A stretch of DNA of 64,000 bases from Scytonematopsis contorta HA4267-MV1 (GTDB lineage: Bacteria > Cyanobacteriota > Cyanobacteriia > Cyanobacteriales > Nostocaceae). The stretch's first letter is position 1; every line of letters begins with the position of its first letter. The DNA is taken from NCBI GenBank assembly GCA_019359035.1, contig JAHHIC010000034.1:167251-231250 (forward strand). The letters run 5' to 3'. The notes under the pieces were generated by a model. The model did not search any database and was not told the DNA's origin. It saw nothing but the letters and a program-made list of their open reading frames with translations. Made by a program: the position numbers and the translations under genes. Positions 54,193 to 64,000 of this stretch are shown piece by piece.

Positions 54193-55079
54193 TGTTGTAA
54201 ATTGGGTATTTTGATACGACACTCTGCTTGTTGATGATTAATTCTTGAATCTAAATGTTTTTCAAGCCAGGTTTCTAAGTCCGTAAGCACGTTTTGATAG
54301 TCAATATCTAGTTGCAGGTCATGATAGTTGCCTTGATACTCATAGCGTTCTTTATCAAGGAAAGTTACCTTTTGGAAAAACTTCAAACTACCCTCTGGTG
54401 GTGTCACCTTATCACCGCTACCATGCAAAATCAGTAAAGGAACTTGTAAATCATGAGCATGACTTTCCACCCATTTTTCAGTTGCGAAAAATTCCGTAGC
54501 AAGTCTTGCGCTGCCATATTTATGGCGCAATGGGTCTTGCTCTTGGGTGATAATGACATTTGGGTCTCGTGAACTAACTCCCTTTTCAATACCAACTTTG
54601 AGGCTGAAGTTCGGCCAAACTTGTGAAAGCATTCGCCCCAGCGCTAATTTGTGGCGAGGAAGTTTCACTTTTCCCAAAGCTGGTGCTGTCAATATTATCC
54701 CCTCCAAGCTGTTGGGAAAATGCAAAGCATAATCTAAGGTTATAATTGCTCCTAAACTATGACCCCACAAAAAACAAGCACAACTTGGACCTCGCTCTTG
54801 AATGCGAGTCAAGAACTTGTACAAATCTTCTCGAAACTCACCCCAGGAATTTATATGTCCCCGCTGTCCAGGTGAGCGTCCGTGTCCGCGTAGGTCAAAA
54901 GCGTAAATTGCATAACCCAAAGGAAGCAAGCTCTCTACGGCGTTGTTAAATAATCCGCTATGCCCTCCCAGTCCGTGGACAATGGCGATAATTGACCTCA
55001 ATTCTCCCTCTGGCTGCCAACTTTGATAATACAGGCTTAGACCACCTGCTCCAGTAAAAGTGCCTTCTATGTGCGACAT
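54189..55079 (-). CDS. Alpha/beta hydrolase, monoacylglycerol lipase-like
   Basis: Serine hydrolase, probably acting on lysophospholipids or monoacylglycerol. The 296-residue protein starts MSHIEGTFTGAGGLSLYYQSWQPEG and has the oxyanion motif VHGLGGHSGLF, GHGRSPGQRG, the nucleophile elbow GHSLGA (Ser about 108), a catalytic Asp in LILHGSGDKVTPPEGS and His in NYHDLQLD. This is the Hydrolase_4 pattern. It is alone on its strand. Confidence 0.87.
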   Translation of the reverse strand: MSHIEGTFTGAGGLSLYYQSWQPEGELRSIIAIVHGLGGHSGLFNNAVESLLPLGYAIYAFDLRGHGRSPGQRGHINSWGEFREDLYKFLTRIQERGPSCACFLWGHSLGAIITLDYALHFPNSLEGIILTAPALGKVKLPRHKLALGRMLSQVWPNFSLKVGIEKGVSSRDPNVIITQEQDPLRHKYGSARLATEFFATEKWVESHAHDLQVPLLILHGSGDKVTPPEGSLKFFQKVTFLDKERYEYQGNYHDLQLDIDYQNVLTDLETWLEKHLDSRINHQQAECRIKIPNLQQ

Positions 55080-55407
55080 TTTCTTTACCCCAAGTGCGCT
55101 TTGTTTATAAACCTGGTCTCAGTACGCAATTGGATATTTTGCTTGCAGATTATTTAGTCTGCATTCAATAAATCTGCTTGTCAATATCACTCAAGCTTTT
55201 TTAAATTTGTTTTTGGGCGTTGATAGATACATATAGAAATATAATACCAACAATAATACCGTTGGTAAAACAATTAGCGTTACGAGACCTTAGATACCAA
55301 ATTAATTAAAGCTACCCGTATCGAGACTCAATTGTTGCAAGTCGTTATGTGTCTTTCGATATACACTAATTATACTAAATCTAACTAAATTTGACTGTGA
55401 ATTGGGT

Positions 55408-55498
55408 AATCGCTAATAGCTAATGGCTAATGGGCATCAGAAATTAGTTTTTAGCACCCAATTACCAATTACCAATTACCAATTACCAATTACCAAGC
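55408..55498. repeat. Opposed STRR-type repeats
   Basis: Copies of CTAATGG/CTAATAG (55408-55432) face five copies of CCAATTA (55461-55495). It lies between the alpha/beta hydrolase promoter region and the 3' end of the 55507-55683 gene. Confidence 0.7.
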
Positions 55499-55506
55499 AA
55501 ATTACA

Positions 55507-55683
55507 CTAATGGTGTTTCTCCTTAGGCACCTCACCTTCAAATGGTTGAACTCCTGTTTCTGGGTAATTATCATCGCGTGGACTAAAAATTCTCGAAACT
55601 GCTCCGGAAATATAGCTAATAATGTTTTGAGGAACTTCTTTGAGTGATTGCAAGATAGTGTTTTTATCATTAGTGTTAGACAT
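55507..55683 (-). CDS. Small cyanobacterial protein, 58 residues
   Basis: From the ATG at 55683 (CAGGAG 6 bases before it) the protein starts MSNTNDKNTILQSLKEVPQN and ends GVQPFEGEVPKEKHH. It is soluble and amphipathic. I know of no function. The upstream in-frame start at 55746 is rejected because the predicted -10 of direct-repeat site 10 lies inside that extension. Confidence 0.65.
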   Translation of the reverse strand: MSNTNDKNTILQSLKEVPQNIISYISGAVSRIFSPRDDNYPETGVQPFEGEVPKEKHH

Positions 55684-55733
55684 ATGATTCTCCTGTACTA
55701 AAACTATGAAGCTGGTTGACATGCCTTTGAGCG

Positions 55734-55779
55734 GTTCTAGTATCAAAATAAAGGAGAAATGTGAGGATATTGTGAGGAC
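55734..55779 (-). promoter_or_regulatory. Direct-repeat site 10 and -10 (58-residue gene)
   Basis: GTCCTCAC, AAT, ATCCTCAC (55761-55779), then 21 bases to TAGAAC (55734-55739). Leader of about 45 bases. Confidence 0.65.
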
Positions 55780-55794
55780 GAATGGGTTGTAAAG

Positions 55795-56688
55795 TTATGC
55801 ATTCCGTTTAATTAATGCCTGTTTTCCTAATGCGACGCTAGCAATCACAACACCAGCAGCAATAAACATGATTGGTGTAATTTGCTCACCCAGTAATAGC
55901 GCAGAAAATATAATTGTTAAAAACGGTTGTAACAACTGTATCTGACTAACTCTCGCAATCCCACCAATTGCCATGCCGTGATACCAAGCAAAGAATGCCA
56001 GAAATTGACTAATAATACTGACATAACCGAAGCCCAACCAAGCAGTCGGAGAAGCAGTTAACCCATGTTGAAAAATTGTTATCACCACTGGAAAAACCAG
56101 AACTGGAGAGGCTATCACCAAAGCCCAGCAAATAACCTGCCACCCTCCCATAATTTGAGCCAGATATCCACCTTCAGCGTAGCTAATTGCAGCTGCGACT
56201 ACCGCTCCTAACAATGTCACATCAGCAACCTGAATTTTTCCACTACCGGAAACAAATGCAAACAAAACTACCGCCAAACTACCAACAATACTAGCGAGCC
56301 AAAACTTTGCTGATGGACGTTCCCCAACCCTAACCGTAGCAGTAATAGCAGTTGCTAGAGGAATGAGTCCCGTGATAATTGCCCCATGTGATGCTGGTAA
56401 TTGTTGCATAGCCCAAGCAGAAAGTAACGGGAACCCAAAAATTACCCCAGCAGCAATAATTATTAAACTTCTCCAATATTTTCGCTTTGGTAAAGGTTGA
56501 CGAGTTGCCCACAAAACAATCATTGCTAGAACCGCAGCAACAACAGCGCGTCCTAAACCAACGATAATTGGGTCTAAATCCGTAACTGCAGCACGAGTTG
56601 CAGGTAAAGTTAGGCTAAAGCCAAGCACTCCAATAAAACCATAGCCTAACCCTAATGTTTCTTTATTAATATGAGTAAAATTTGCCAC
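55795..56688 (-). CDS. DMT-superfamily transporter (EamA)
   Basis: Inner-membrane exporter with ten predicted helices in two EamA repeats (about 12-140 and 150-285). Marks include LPATRAAVTDLDPIIVGLGRA in the first repeat and QLLQPFLTIIFSALLLGEQITP in the second. Members export amino acids or related metabolites. It lies 7 bases after the 56696 gene, and the divergent MocR-type regulator at 57142 probably controls both. Confidence 0.88.
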   Translation of the reverse strand: MANFTHINKETLGLGYGFIGVLGFSLTLPATRAAVTDLDPIIVGLGRAVVAAVLAMIVLWATRQPLPKRKYWRSLIIIAAGVIFGFPLLSAWAMQQLPASHGAIITGLIPLATAITATVRVGERPSAKFWLASIVGSLAVVLFAFVSGSGKIQVADVTLLGAVVAAAISYAEGGYLAQIMGGWQVICWALVIASPVLVFPVVITIFQHGLTASPTAWLGFGYVSIISQFLAFFAWYHGMAIGGIARVSQIQLLQPFLTIIFSALLLGEQITPIMFIAAGVVIASVALGKQALIKRNA

Positions 56689-56695
56689 TAGTAAT

Positions 56696-56932
56696 TTACC
56701 TTACATAATACCGCATTTCAATCCAAACTCGGATTTCTTCTTCTGAACCAAAACAAGCGGAGCGACCCGTCTTGGGTTCATAAGCGTGCCAGCTAATGTG
56801 ACCTTTACGGTCATGAGTTTGCCAAACTTGTAACTCTGGGGTTGTTGTAATTACTTTAACTACGTGCTGCAAAAATCTTTGAAATTCGGATATTAATCTC
56901 AATCCTGCATCCAAGGTTTTCATGATAAACAT
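56696..56932 (-). CDS. Hypothetical protein, 78 residues
   Basis: Starts MFIMKTLDAGLRLISEFQRF and ends EEEIRVWIEMRYYVR; the centre VWQTHDRKGHISWHAYEPKTGRS looks like a small beta fold. Similar short proteins occur in other Nostocales, but I know no role. The transporter gene follows 7 bases later, so they share a transcript. Confidence 0.55.
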   Translation of the reverse strand: MFIMKTLDAGLRLISEFQRFLQHVVKVITTTPELQVWQTHDRKGHISWHAYEPKTGRSACFGSEEEIRVWIEMRYYVR

Positions 56933-57141
56933 GACTAAAGCCTCTTCGTACTTATATCTTACATATTTATCTAGGAACTATGCTCCACGGAAGGTACAGA
57001 TTCATCCAATTTAAACTGATACAGTTACAATAATTGAAACTGTACTAGTTCATATTTAACAAACTGTACCTGTTAAACCGATAAAAAATCCTTTAAACTG
57101 CCTTTAGAGCCTTTACTGTGTAGCTCAAGGAAGGTTGTGCT

Positions 57142-58635
57142 GTGAATATTCTGCTAAATCGGCAATCATCAGAACCTGTTTATTTGCAAATTTATAATTA
57201 TTTAAGTCGTTTAATTCACTCTGGCAAATTACAAGCAGGACAAAAATTACCGTCAATTCGAGGTTTGTCGCAGAATACCCAAGTCAACAAATTGACTGTA
57301 ATAGAAGCTTACGGGCTATTAGAAGCAGAAGGACTAATTCATGCTCGTCCAGGTTCGGGATATTTTGTCAATCACACAACAACTTCTGGTTTTAAATTAC
57401 ATTCCACCTTTGCACCAGCCCAAGAAGTAATTATATCTGAGAAAGGGGGGTCATTTATTGAGCAATATACTGCTTCTTTACAAGCTCAACATTATCCAGA
57501 TGTGATTGATTTTAGTTCTGGCTTTCCTCGCAATTTTGGATTAGACCATCTCCAAAAAATTGCTAAACGGGCAATGACAAAATCGATAGATGGTCTTTTT
57601 AGATATGATTTTCCTCAAGGACAGCTTGTTTTACGGCAGTTAATTGCTCAAATTTTAGTGCAGCAAGGATTAGAAGTTTCCCCAGAAGAAATCATTATTA
57701 CCAATGGTTCAGAACAAGCACTATCCCTAACAATGCAATATTACATTCAACCTGGGGATTGGGTAATTGTGGAAACACCTACCTATCATGGTGCATTAGG
57801 AATTTTAGAAAATTTGGGTGCTAAAGTAATAGGAATTCCCATGACAGCAGAAGGGATGAATCTAGAGTTGCTGGAGATATATCTCAAAAGTCATCGACCA
57901 AAATTAATTTACACTATCAGCACCTTACATAATCCTACTGGTATTACAACTTCCCAAACACATCGTCAAAATTTACTGGCATTAGCACAGCAATACGAAT
58001 GCCGTATTTTGGAAGATAACGCATATGAAGGATTAAATTTTGAACCAGTTCCTGCTCCTATAAAAGCACTAGATATTAATGATTTAGTCATATATATTAG
58101 TACGTTCTCAAAAACTTTGATGCCCGGTTTGCGAGTTGGTTATATGGTAGTAACAGGCGAACATAATCGGCATTTAATTAAGCAAAAAACATTGCATGAC
58201 ATGCATGTTTCTACTGTATCTCAGGCAATTGTAAGTGAATTTTTAGCATCGGGACATTATCGTCGTCACCTAAATCGTTTGCGAACAAGCAACTTGCAAA
58301 GTAGAAATTCGATGTTGCAAGCATTAGAATTGTACTTTCCTGAAAGCATAACCTGGACAATTCCCAAAGGTGGTTTGTTTCTTTGGACGCATTTACCAGA
58401 CTATTTACCTATTCAAGAAATTTGTCGAGAAGCTTTATCTTACAATATTCTTGTTGCTAATGGTGCTGCATTCTTTCCTGGAGGGGGATATTCGGCAATG
58501 CGCTTGAACTTTTGCCAAACTCCAGAAAATATTGAACAAGGGATTGAAGTTCTTGGTCGATTGCTTAAGAAGTATTTGGTCTCAAAGTTGAATATAAAAA
58601 CAAATGAACAAAAATTCAAGTTAGTAGCTTGCTAA
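57142..58635 (+). CDS. MocR-type regulator (GntR winged helix fused to PLP aminotransferase fold)
   Basis: Transcription factor that senses PLP or an amino compound. The 497-residue protein has a GntR winged helix (about 10-75; SSEPVYLQIYNYLSRLIHSGKLQAGQKLPS) and an aminotransferase class I domain (about 105-480) with the PLP-binding Lys in ISTFSKTLMPGLRVGY and the Asn in STLHNPTGITT. Divergent from a small gene and a DMT transporter, the usual arrangement for MocR members that regulate export genes. The 209-bp gap holds candidate operator repeats such as ACTGATACAG/ACTGTAC. Confidence 0.88.
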   Translation: MNILLNRQSSEPVYLQIYNYLSRLIHSGKLQAGQKLPSIRGLSQNTQVNKLTVIEAYGLLEAEGLIHARPGSGYFVNHTTTSGFKLHSTFAPAQEVIISEKGGSFIEQYTASLQAQHYPDVIDFSSGFPRNFGLDHLQKIAKRAMTKSIDGLFRYDFPQGQLVLRQLIAQILVQQGLEVSPEEIIITNGSEQALSLTMQYYIQPGDWVIVETPTYHGALGILENLGAKVIGIPMTAEGMNLELLEIYLKSHRPKLIYTISTLHNPTGITTSQTHRQNLLALAQQYECRILEDNAYEGLNFEPVPAPIKALDINDLVIYISTFSKTLMPGLRVGYMVVTGEHNRHLIKQKTLHDMHVSTVSQAIVSEFLASGHYRRHLNRLRTSNLQSRNSMLQALELYFPESITWTIPKGGLFLWTHLPDYLPIQEICREALSYNILVANGAAFFPGGGYSAMRLNFCQTPENIEQGIEVLGRLLKKYLVSKLNIKTNEQKFKLVAC

Positions 58636-58647
58636 AAAACCGTCAAT

Positions 58648-58743
58648 AATGTGGAGACGCGACAATGTGGAGACGCGACAATATGGAGACGCGACAATAT
58701 GGAGACGCGACAATATGGAGACGTTACATGTAACGTCTCTACA
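58648..58743. repeat. 16-bp tandem repeat ending in a GTAGAGACG-family palindrome
   Basis: Five units of AATGTGGAGACGCGAC (58648-58727, two variants) flow into GAGACGTTACATGTAACGTCTCTAC. As at 6486-6555, the tandem unit is derived from one arm of the palindrome. Confidence 0.8.
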
Positions 58744-58966
58744 TTATTTCTTCCTCAAAATAATAAAATAATTAAAATCATTCTTAAATTAAACGTCAAA
58801 TTAGTTACATCTATCTAGTATAATTTTGAAAGTACAAGTTTAAGTACCTACGTATATGTATATGTGGTGCTAAATTTGCAGTGACTCGCTTGCGAGGAGA
58901 GGGATAACCAATGAAAAAGGAACTGGTTTTAAAGCTAAATTCCTGAAAACTTGAGAAAATAGCACA

Positions 58967-61819
58967 ATGAAAAAAATTTTAATATTGTCAGCGAATCCTC
59001 TGGATACAAGCAAGTTGCGCTTAGACGAAGAGATTCGGGAAATTCGAGCAGCTCTAAAACGAGCCAAAAATCGTGATAAATTTCAAATTATTACGGAATC
59101 AGCGGTAAGAGTTGATGATTTGCGTCTTGCATTATTAGAACATGAGCCAAGCATTGTTCACTTTTCGGGACATGGTTCAGGAGATAATGGTTTAGCTTTT
59201 GAGAGTAATTCTGGACACTTGCAATTAGTAAGTACAGAAGCTTTGGTCAGATTATTTGAATTATTTAAAACAAAAATAGAGTGCGTTTTACTCAATGCTT
59301 GCTATAGCAAAACACAAGCTGATGCGATTCATGAGCATATCGATTGTGTTATTGGTATGAGTCGGGCAATAGGGGATAAGGCTGCAATTGAGTTTGCAGT
59401 GGGATTCTACGATGCACTGGGAGCAGGAAATCCCTATGAGTATTGTTTTAAGATAGGTAGTGTTTCTATAGATTTAGAAGGGATTCCAGAATCGGAAACT
59501 CCCGTATTAAAGGCAAGACCTCGGTCACATGAGAATGCTGAAGATATAGCTGTGGCTGTGGAAGAGAAAACACCACAATCAACACATAATGGAGCTTCTC
59601 TGCATGGTGGAGTAGAGATTGTACAGAGAAATCACAAGCAGCAAAATTTGACCTTGACTGAGTATCGTAACCGACAAGCTTTACTTAACAAGGTAAATAA
59701 TTATTGGGTTAAAGGAGTTTTAGAGAATTCTTTGCATAACCAAGTCAAAATTGAATTGGGTTTAGAAGAAAAATTTGATGCTCTTGCTCGTCCTTGGGAT
59801 ATGGAATTAGAGATTCAAGGACAAAGAGCAAAGACAGTACCCCAAGGAACAAGGGTAATTAATCTTTTTGATAGGATAGGGGAAGGACGCTCTTTACTAA
59901 TTTTGGGTGAACCAGGTTCAGGTAAAACTATTACTTTGTTAGAACTAGCTTGTGAATTAATTAAGCGTGCGAAAATAGATGTCAATCAATTAATTCCTGT
60001 AGTATTTAACCTTTCTTCTTGGACATTAAAAAGGCAAAAAATTTAAAATTGGTTAGTAGATGAATTAAATAACAAGTATCAAATTCCTAAACCCATTGGA
60101 CAGTCTTGGGTAGAAGGACAACAATTGCTTTTACTGCTCGATGGTTTGGATGAAGTTAGGTTAAAATATCGTGATGACTGCGTTGCAGCATTGAATGCAT
60201 TTGGACTCAAGTATACTGCGGAAATGGCTGTTTCTTGTCGTATAAAAGACTACGAAGCTTTACCAAATCGCTTACAACTTCAAAGTGCTATTTATCTCCG
60301 ACCGCTTGTTCGAGAACAAATAAGAGACTATTTTAAAAGCATAGGTTCCGATTTTGCAGGTTTAAATGCACTTATTGAAAGAGATAGCGCACTCCAAGAA
60401 TTAGCTTCCTCTCCTTTAATCCTCAGTATTATGACCGTTGCTTACCAAGGTATACCTTTAGAAAATTTGCCGAAAACAGAAGATTTAAAAGAACATCGTA
60501 CGGTATTATTTAATAGTTATATTGAGCGAATGCTAAAGCGTCGAGGAAATAATCCCCGATACAAGTATGAAAATAAACAGGTTATATATTGGTTAGCTTT
60601 GTTAGCACAGAAGATGGTTCAGCAATCTCAAACAATTTTTTTAATTGAGCAGATGCAACCAAGTCTGTTAGTTTCCAAAGTTGAAAGTAAAAAATATTTT
60701 ATTGGAGTTAAGTTAATTGTTGGATTACTATTAGGAATTTATGCTGGGCTACTGTTTAAGATACTTAATTATGAGAATCTACCTCTGTTTGAAAATTTAA
60801 TTTCTCTACTCAGGGAATCAATTGCTGGATTGATTTCCGGATTGGTATCAGCATTAGTAGTAAGGTTAGAATCTGGTTTAGGTTTTGGAATTATATCTGC
60901 AGCCATACTAGGGCTAATTACAATGCCATTTAGTGGTGGAGAATTACCATTTTTAGAAATGATTATTTTTGGAGTATTTTTTGGAGTAGCTTTTAAAATT
61001 ATAAATATTAATCAAATTAAAGTTGTTGATACAATCCAATGGTCTTGGGAGGAAGTAAAAAATAAATTTACCTTAGGTAGCGTATCTGCTATAGGTGCTG
61101 GAATTTTTTTATTACTTAATGGTTGGACTTGGCTTTACCGATTATTAACTGATGGAAAATCTCTTAGCCCTTGGTTAGTCAATTTTTTATGCAAAACAAT
61201 TGTTCCCATTTTCCAACTTTCTAGTCGCGCTATATGTTCCGAAAAAGGTTTTTTACCTGCTGATAACTCATCAGTACTATTAAGTATATTTTTGGGTCTA
61301 GTTAGTTTAAGCTTGAGTGTTGGTTTGTGGGTTGGAGTTATTTTAGGATTCAAAAAGGGAACAGATATAGAAGGAAGCGTTATCCCAAATCAAGGAATTT
61401 TGAGGTCAGAAGCAAATGCTCTCAAGTTATTGGCAATTTCTGGAACTCTTGCAGGAGTTATATCTTTGATTGTTTGGTCACTTTACAAACTACATCCAAA
61501 TATTTTTTGGTGGGTTTATTATGGTATAGCTCCCGAATATAGGTGGAGATTTGCGCTTCTCATTGGTTCAATGGTTGGATTAAGTAGTGGTCTAGTTGGT
61601 GGAGATAATTCAGGTTTAGCTTGCATTCAACATTTCATTTTACGTGTACTTCTTTGGAGTAAGGGCTATATTCCTTGGAATTATGCTCGTTTCCTCAACT
61701 ATGCAACAACTCAGGTTTTCTTGCAAAAGGTTGGTGGTGGTTATATTTTTATTCATCGGCTACTGCTAGAACATTTTGCTTCTATGACAACGGGGGCAAC
61801 GGATGGCAAACGGATGTAA
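58967..61819 (+). pseudogene. Caspase-like/NACHT/transmembrane protein interrupted by an in-frame stop
   Basis: NLR-like defence or cell-death type protein. Residues 1-180 form a caspase/CHAT-like protease domain, with His69 in VHFSGHG and Cys112 in LLNACYS as the dyad. A NACHT NTPase follows, with Walker A LILGEPGSGKT (about 311-321). Codon 360 (60044-60046) is TAA, yet the same frame goes on as NWLVDELNNKYQ and reaches Walker B LLLLLDGLDEV, then about eight membrane segments and the C-terminal motif KVGGGYIFIHRLLLEHF. Reading through gives about 950 residues. The upstream part ends between Walker A and B, so alone it cannot be a working ATPase; the downstream part has only a TTG start (60125). 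Confidence 0.85.
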
Positions 61820-61934
61820 CGAATGAGCTGTTGGTGAGTTTTATTGGCAATGGATGTAAAATAGATATCGCGGATACATCAACCGTGACTCCCACTATAG
61901 CCCATCCTTTACATCCGTTCAGCATCCGTTGCCA

Positions 61935-63137
61935 ATGATTTTACTTGTACTTTTATGTTTTTCGCTCATCACTCTCATCGTTTATTTTATTCTTCTAAGA
62001 GATGCTGTTTTAGACATGTCCTATAATAGAAAATTGTCAGATGATTTTCATGAGTTACAGGATATAAAATTATCGATAATTATACCAGCTTACAATGAAG
62101 CAAATAACATTGAAGATTGTGTTATATCTATTTTAGATAGTACCGATTTATCATCTAAGCAGTTTGAAGTTTGGGTAGTAGATGATGAGTCAAGCGATAA
62201 TACTCTCATGCTTTTGGAAAATTTACAGCAGACACGTAAAGATGCAAGACTAAAAATTTTAGCAGGAAAAACTCGACCAAATACACAGGAAAACAAACAT
62301 TTATGGGCTGGTAAAAATTGGGCTTGTCATCAGGGTACGCAAAGAACTTTTGGTGATTTTTTACTATTTATTGATGCTGATGTCCGATTAAAACCAAGAG
62401 CAATCGAAACAGTTTTGACTTTAGTGAAACTAGAAAATTTAGATTTTTTTAATTGTATTCCAGAGGTTGTTTGTCAGTCTTTAGTTGAATGGTTGGTGCA
62501 GCCATTAATGTTCATCAATTTACTTGTTTCTTTGAATTCCAAAAATGTAAAAAATCCTCAAGCAAAAACTAGTTATGCTTTCGGTCCTTTTATGCTGTTT
62601 CGACGTTCTGTTTACAAAGAAATTGGGGGACACGAAGCTGTAGCAAGTCAAGTTGCGGAAGATGTCGGTTTAGCTAAGCTGGTTAAAAGCAAAGGGTTAA
62701 AATCTAAATGTATACTTGGGTCTCATTTAGCATCTTTAAGAATGTATACTTCTTGGACTACTTTGTGGGAGGGATGGACTAAAGTTTTATATGTTGGTTC
62801 TCAGCGTAATTGGGGATTAATGTTTTTACTGGCTTTGGTTATGTTAAATATTTATTTAGCTCCTTGGGTTGGATTATTAATTTTATTGAGCAAAGGTTTT
62901 ATTTGGGGCTGGGAAGTTCAAAGTTTATTTGGTTTATTTATTGCATTTATTGCAATTATTTTACAATATCAATTAAGAAAACAAATTTTCAAAGGATTAT
63001 ATGTTGCCCCAAAGTATTGGTGGTTACATTGGTTAGGAGGGACTTTAATAGCAGTTATGGCTATTGTATCTGCGATTAAGGCTGAAACTGGGTGGGGTTG
63101 GACATGGAGAGGTCGTAAATTATTAAATGCAAAATAA
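61935..63137 (+). CDS. Membrane-bound family 2 glycosyltransferase
   Basis: The 400-residue protein has an N-terminal membrane helix (about 1-22), the GT2 domain with LSIIIPAYNEANNIEDC, VVDDESSDN, the DxD metal motif LFIDADVRLK and the acceptor-side QVAEDVGLAKLVK, then WEGWTKVLYVG and three or four C-terminal helices, ending KAETGWGWTWRGRKLL. The overall layout resembles hopene-associated HpnB and carotenoid CruG-type transferases, so a lipid or carotenoid acceptor is likely. The ATG at 61935 is preferred over a TTG 6 bases earlier. Confidence 0.83.
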   Translation: MILLVLLCFSLITLIVYFILLRDAVLDMSYNRKLSDDFHELQDIKLSIIIPAYNEANNIEDCVISILDSTDLSSKQFEVWVVDDESSDNTLMLLENLQQTRKDARLKILAGKTRPNTQENKHLWAGKNWACHQGTQRTFGDFLLFIDADVRLKPRAIETVLTLVKLENLDFFNCIPEVVCQSLVEWLVQPLMFINLLVSLNSKNVKNPQAKTSYAFGPFMLFRRSVYKEIGGHEAVASQVAEDVGLAKLVKSKGLKSKCILGSHLASLRMYTSWTTLWEGWTKVLYVGSQRNWGLMFLLALVMLNIYLAPWVGLLILLSKGFIWGWEVQSLFGLFIAFIAIILQYQLRKQIFKGLYVAPKYWWLHWLGGTLIAVMAIVSAIKAETGWGWTWRGRKLLNAK

Positions 63138-63147
63138 TAAGAATGTA

Positions 63148-63399
63148 GAGACGTTACATGTAACGTCTCTACAGGGATTTTAGGTAAAACATAATTATTT
63201 TTGGGGTATTTAATTGATTATTTGCGGAAAAGAGACGTTACATGTAACGTCTCTACAGGGATTTTAGGTAAAACATAATTATTTTTGGGGTATTTAATTG
63301 ATTATTTGCGGAAAAGAGACGTTACATGTAACGTCTCTACAGGGATTTTAGGTAAAACATAATTATTTTTGGGGTATTTAATTGATTATTTGCGGAAAA
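63148..63399. repeat. 84-bp tandem repeat, 3 copies, each with a palindrome
   Basis: Three identical 84-bp units starting GAGACGTTACATGTAACGTCTC. Each has a 22-bp palindrome of the GTAGAGACG family followed by AT-rich sequence. The array lies 11 bases past the glycosyltransferase stop. Confidence 0.92.
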
Positions 63400-63461
63400 G
63401 CTTATTGCTGTTTTGTAGTTGATTATGGGAAAAGTTATGCTGCAACGATTAAAAAGTTTTT

Positions 63462-63917
63462 ATGATGAAACAAGTTCTTTGCACCGTTTTTGTTAGTTCC
63501 GTAATTTTCAGTCAAGCTTCACCTATATTAGCGATTAGTATCGAACAAGTACCCAATCCAAGAAGAACGAATGCTACGTGGGTAAGCGATACGGCTAATA
63601 TACTGAGCAGCGATACAGAAACACGACTAAACCGCATGATTTCTGAATTGGAAGCAAAAAACGGTAGTGAAATTGCAGTAGTAACAGTTCCAGAAACTGC
63701 TCCTTCTGCTTCTCCCAAAGAATTCGCGACTAAGTTATTTAATCACTGGGGTATTGGTAAACGTGGCAAAAATAACGGGGTACTATTTTTAATTTCCAAA
63801 GGTGACCGTCGTGTGGAAATTGAAACTGGTACTGGATTAGTAACTGTTCTACCTAACAGTAAAGTTAGCAGCATTACAGCACTTACCGCTGTTATGAGGT
63901 ACAATAGCAGCAATTAG
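63462..63917 (+). pseudogene. Truncated TPM-domain (Psb32/YgcG-like) exported protein
   Basis: TPM-domain proteins act in the lumen or periplasm; Psb32 relatives help photosystem II repair. The 151-residue frame has a signal peptide (about 1-25) and the TPM start WVSDTANILSSDTETRLNRMISELEAKNGSEIAVVTVPET, then FNHWGIGKRGKNNGVLFLISKGDRRVEIETGTGL. After LPNSKVSS similarity stops and the frame ends ALTAVMRYNSSN. The remaining third of the domain and the C-terminal membrane helix are missing, so the gene looks truncated. Confidence 0.7.
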
Positions 63918-64000
63918 TAAACCAGTTTTTTAAATGTTGAGGATTTATTAAGTCGAGCGCAACTGAGATTACTTTATCAACCATTTCTGTTGTAGTTGGA

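Noticed and set aside
60125..61819. Independent membrane gene starting at TTG 60125
   Set aside because: It is in the same frame as the upstream part, starts inside Walker B and has no ribosome binding site; it is the rest of the NACHT gene.

Overview
This window comes from a filamentous, large-genome cyanobacterium, probably Nostocales. Evidence: photosystem genes, cyanobacteria-only small families (DUF1816, DUF2949, a CBS-CP12 fusion), AT-rich DNA, many heptanucleotide tandem repeats (STRRs) of the kind seen in heterocystous genomes, and at least three HIP1 octamers.

Layout. 0.2-13.9 kb is part of a far-red light photoacclimation (FaRLiP) cluster. On the minus strand, in transcription order, it holds rfpB-rfpA-rfpC (regulators), chlF (the super-rogue PsbA that makes chlorophyll f), psaA2, psaB2, psaL2 and psaI2. 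psaF2-psaJ2 run divergently on the plus strand. 14-17.5 kb holds a second, E. coli-type MetRS with no visible start codon, a RuBisCO-like methionine-salvage enolase and a zinc-ribbon protein. 18.5-21.5 kb is an unrecognised two-gene module: a glycine-zipper protein and a membrane-anchored Hsp70/actin-fold ATPase. 21.7-27.3 kb holds assorted accessory enzymes (methyltransferase, argC paralogue, MOSC, PNPOx, GNAT, a frameshifted dienelactone hydrolase) among small palindromic repeats. 27.7-36.2 kb is a fatty-acid beta-oxidation operon (acyl-CoA synthetase-fadN-fadA-fadE), unusual for a cyanobacterium. 37.3-38.9 kb is a GC-richer exported adenosine deaminase. 40-56 kb is a stress-type island: Hsp20, CBS-CP12, an ICMT-like methyltransferase, Lon and several small cyanobacterial proteins. 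57-64 kb holds a MocR regulator beside a DMT transporter, a caspase-like/NACHT/membrane protein broken by an in-frame stop, a glycosyltransferase and a truncated TPM protein.

Main new observation. Ten near-identical 19-bp direct-repeat sites (TTCCTCAC, 3 bp, TTCCTCAC; 11-bp period) lie upstream of genes between 40.4 and 55.8 kb. Most are followed after 21 bp by a -10-like hexamer, often TAGAAC. This looks like one regulon activated by an OmpR/PhoB-type regulator. One site points at a stretch with no annotated gene, and a 50-codon membrane-protein ORF with a strong ribosome binding site lies just there (42613-42765, minus). A related box lies upstream of chlF.

All calls rest on reading the sequence and on family knowledge; no database search was run.
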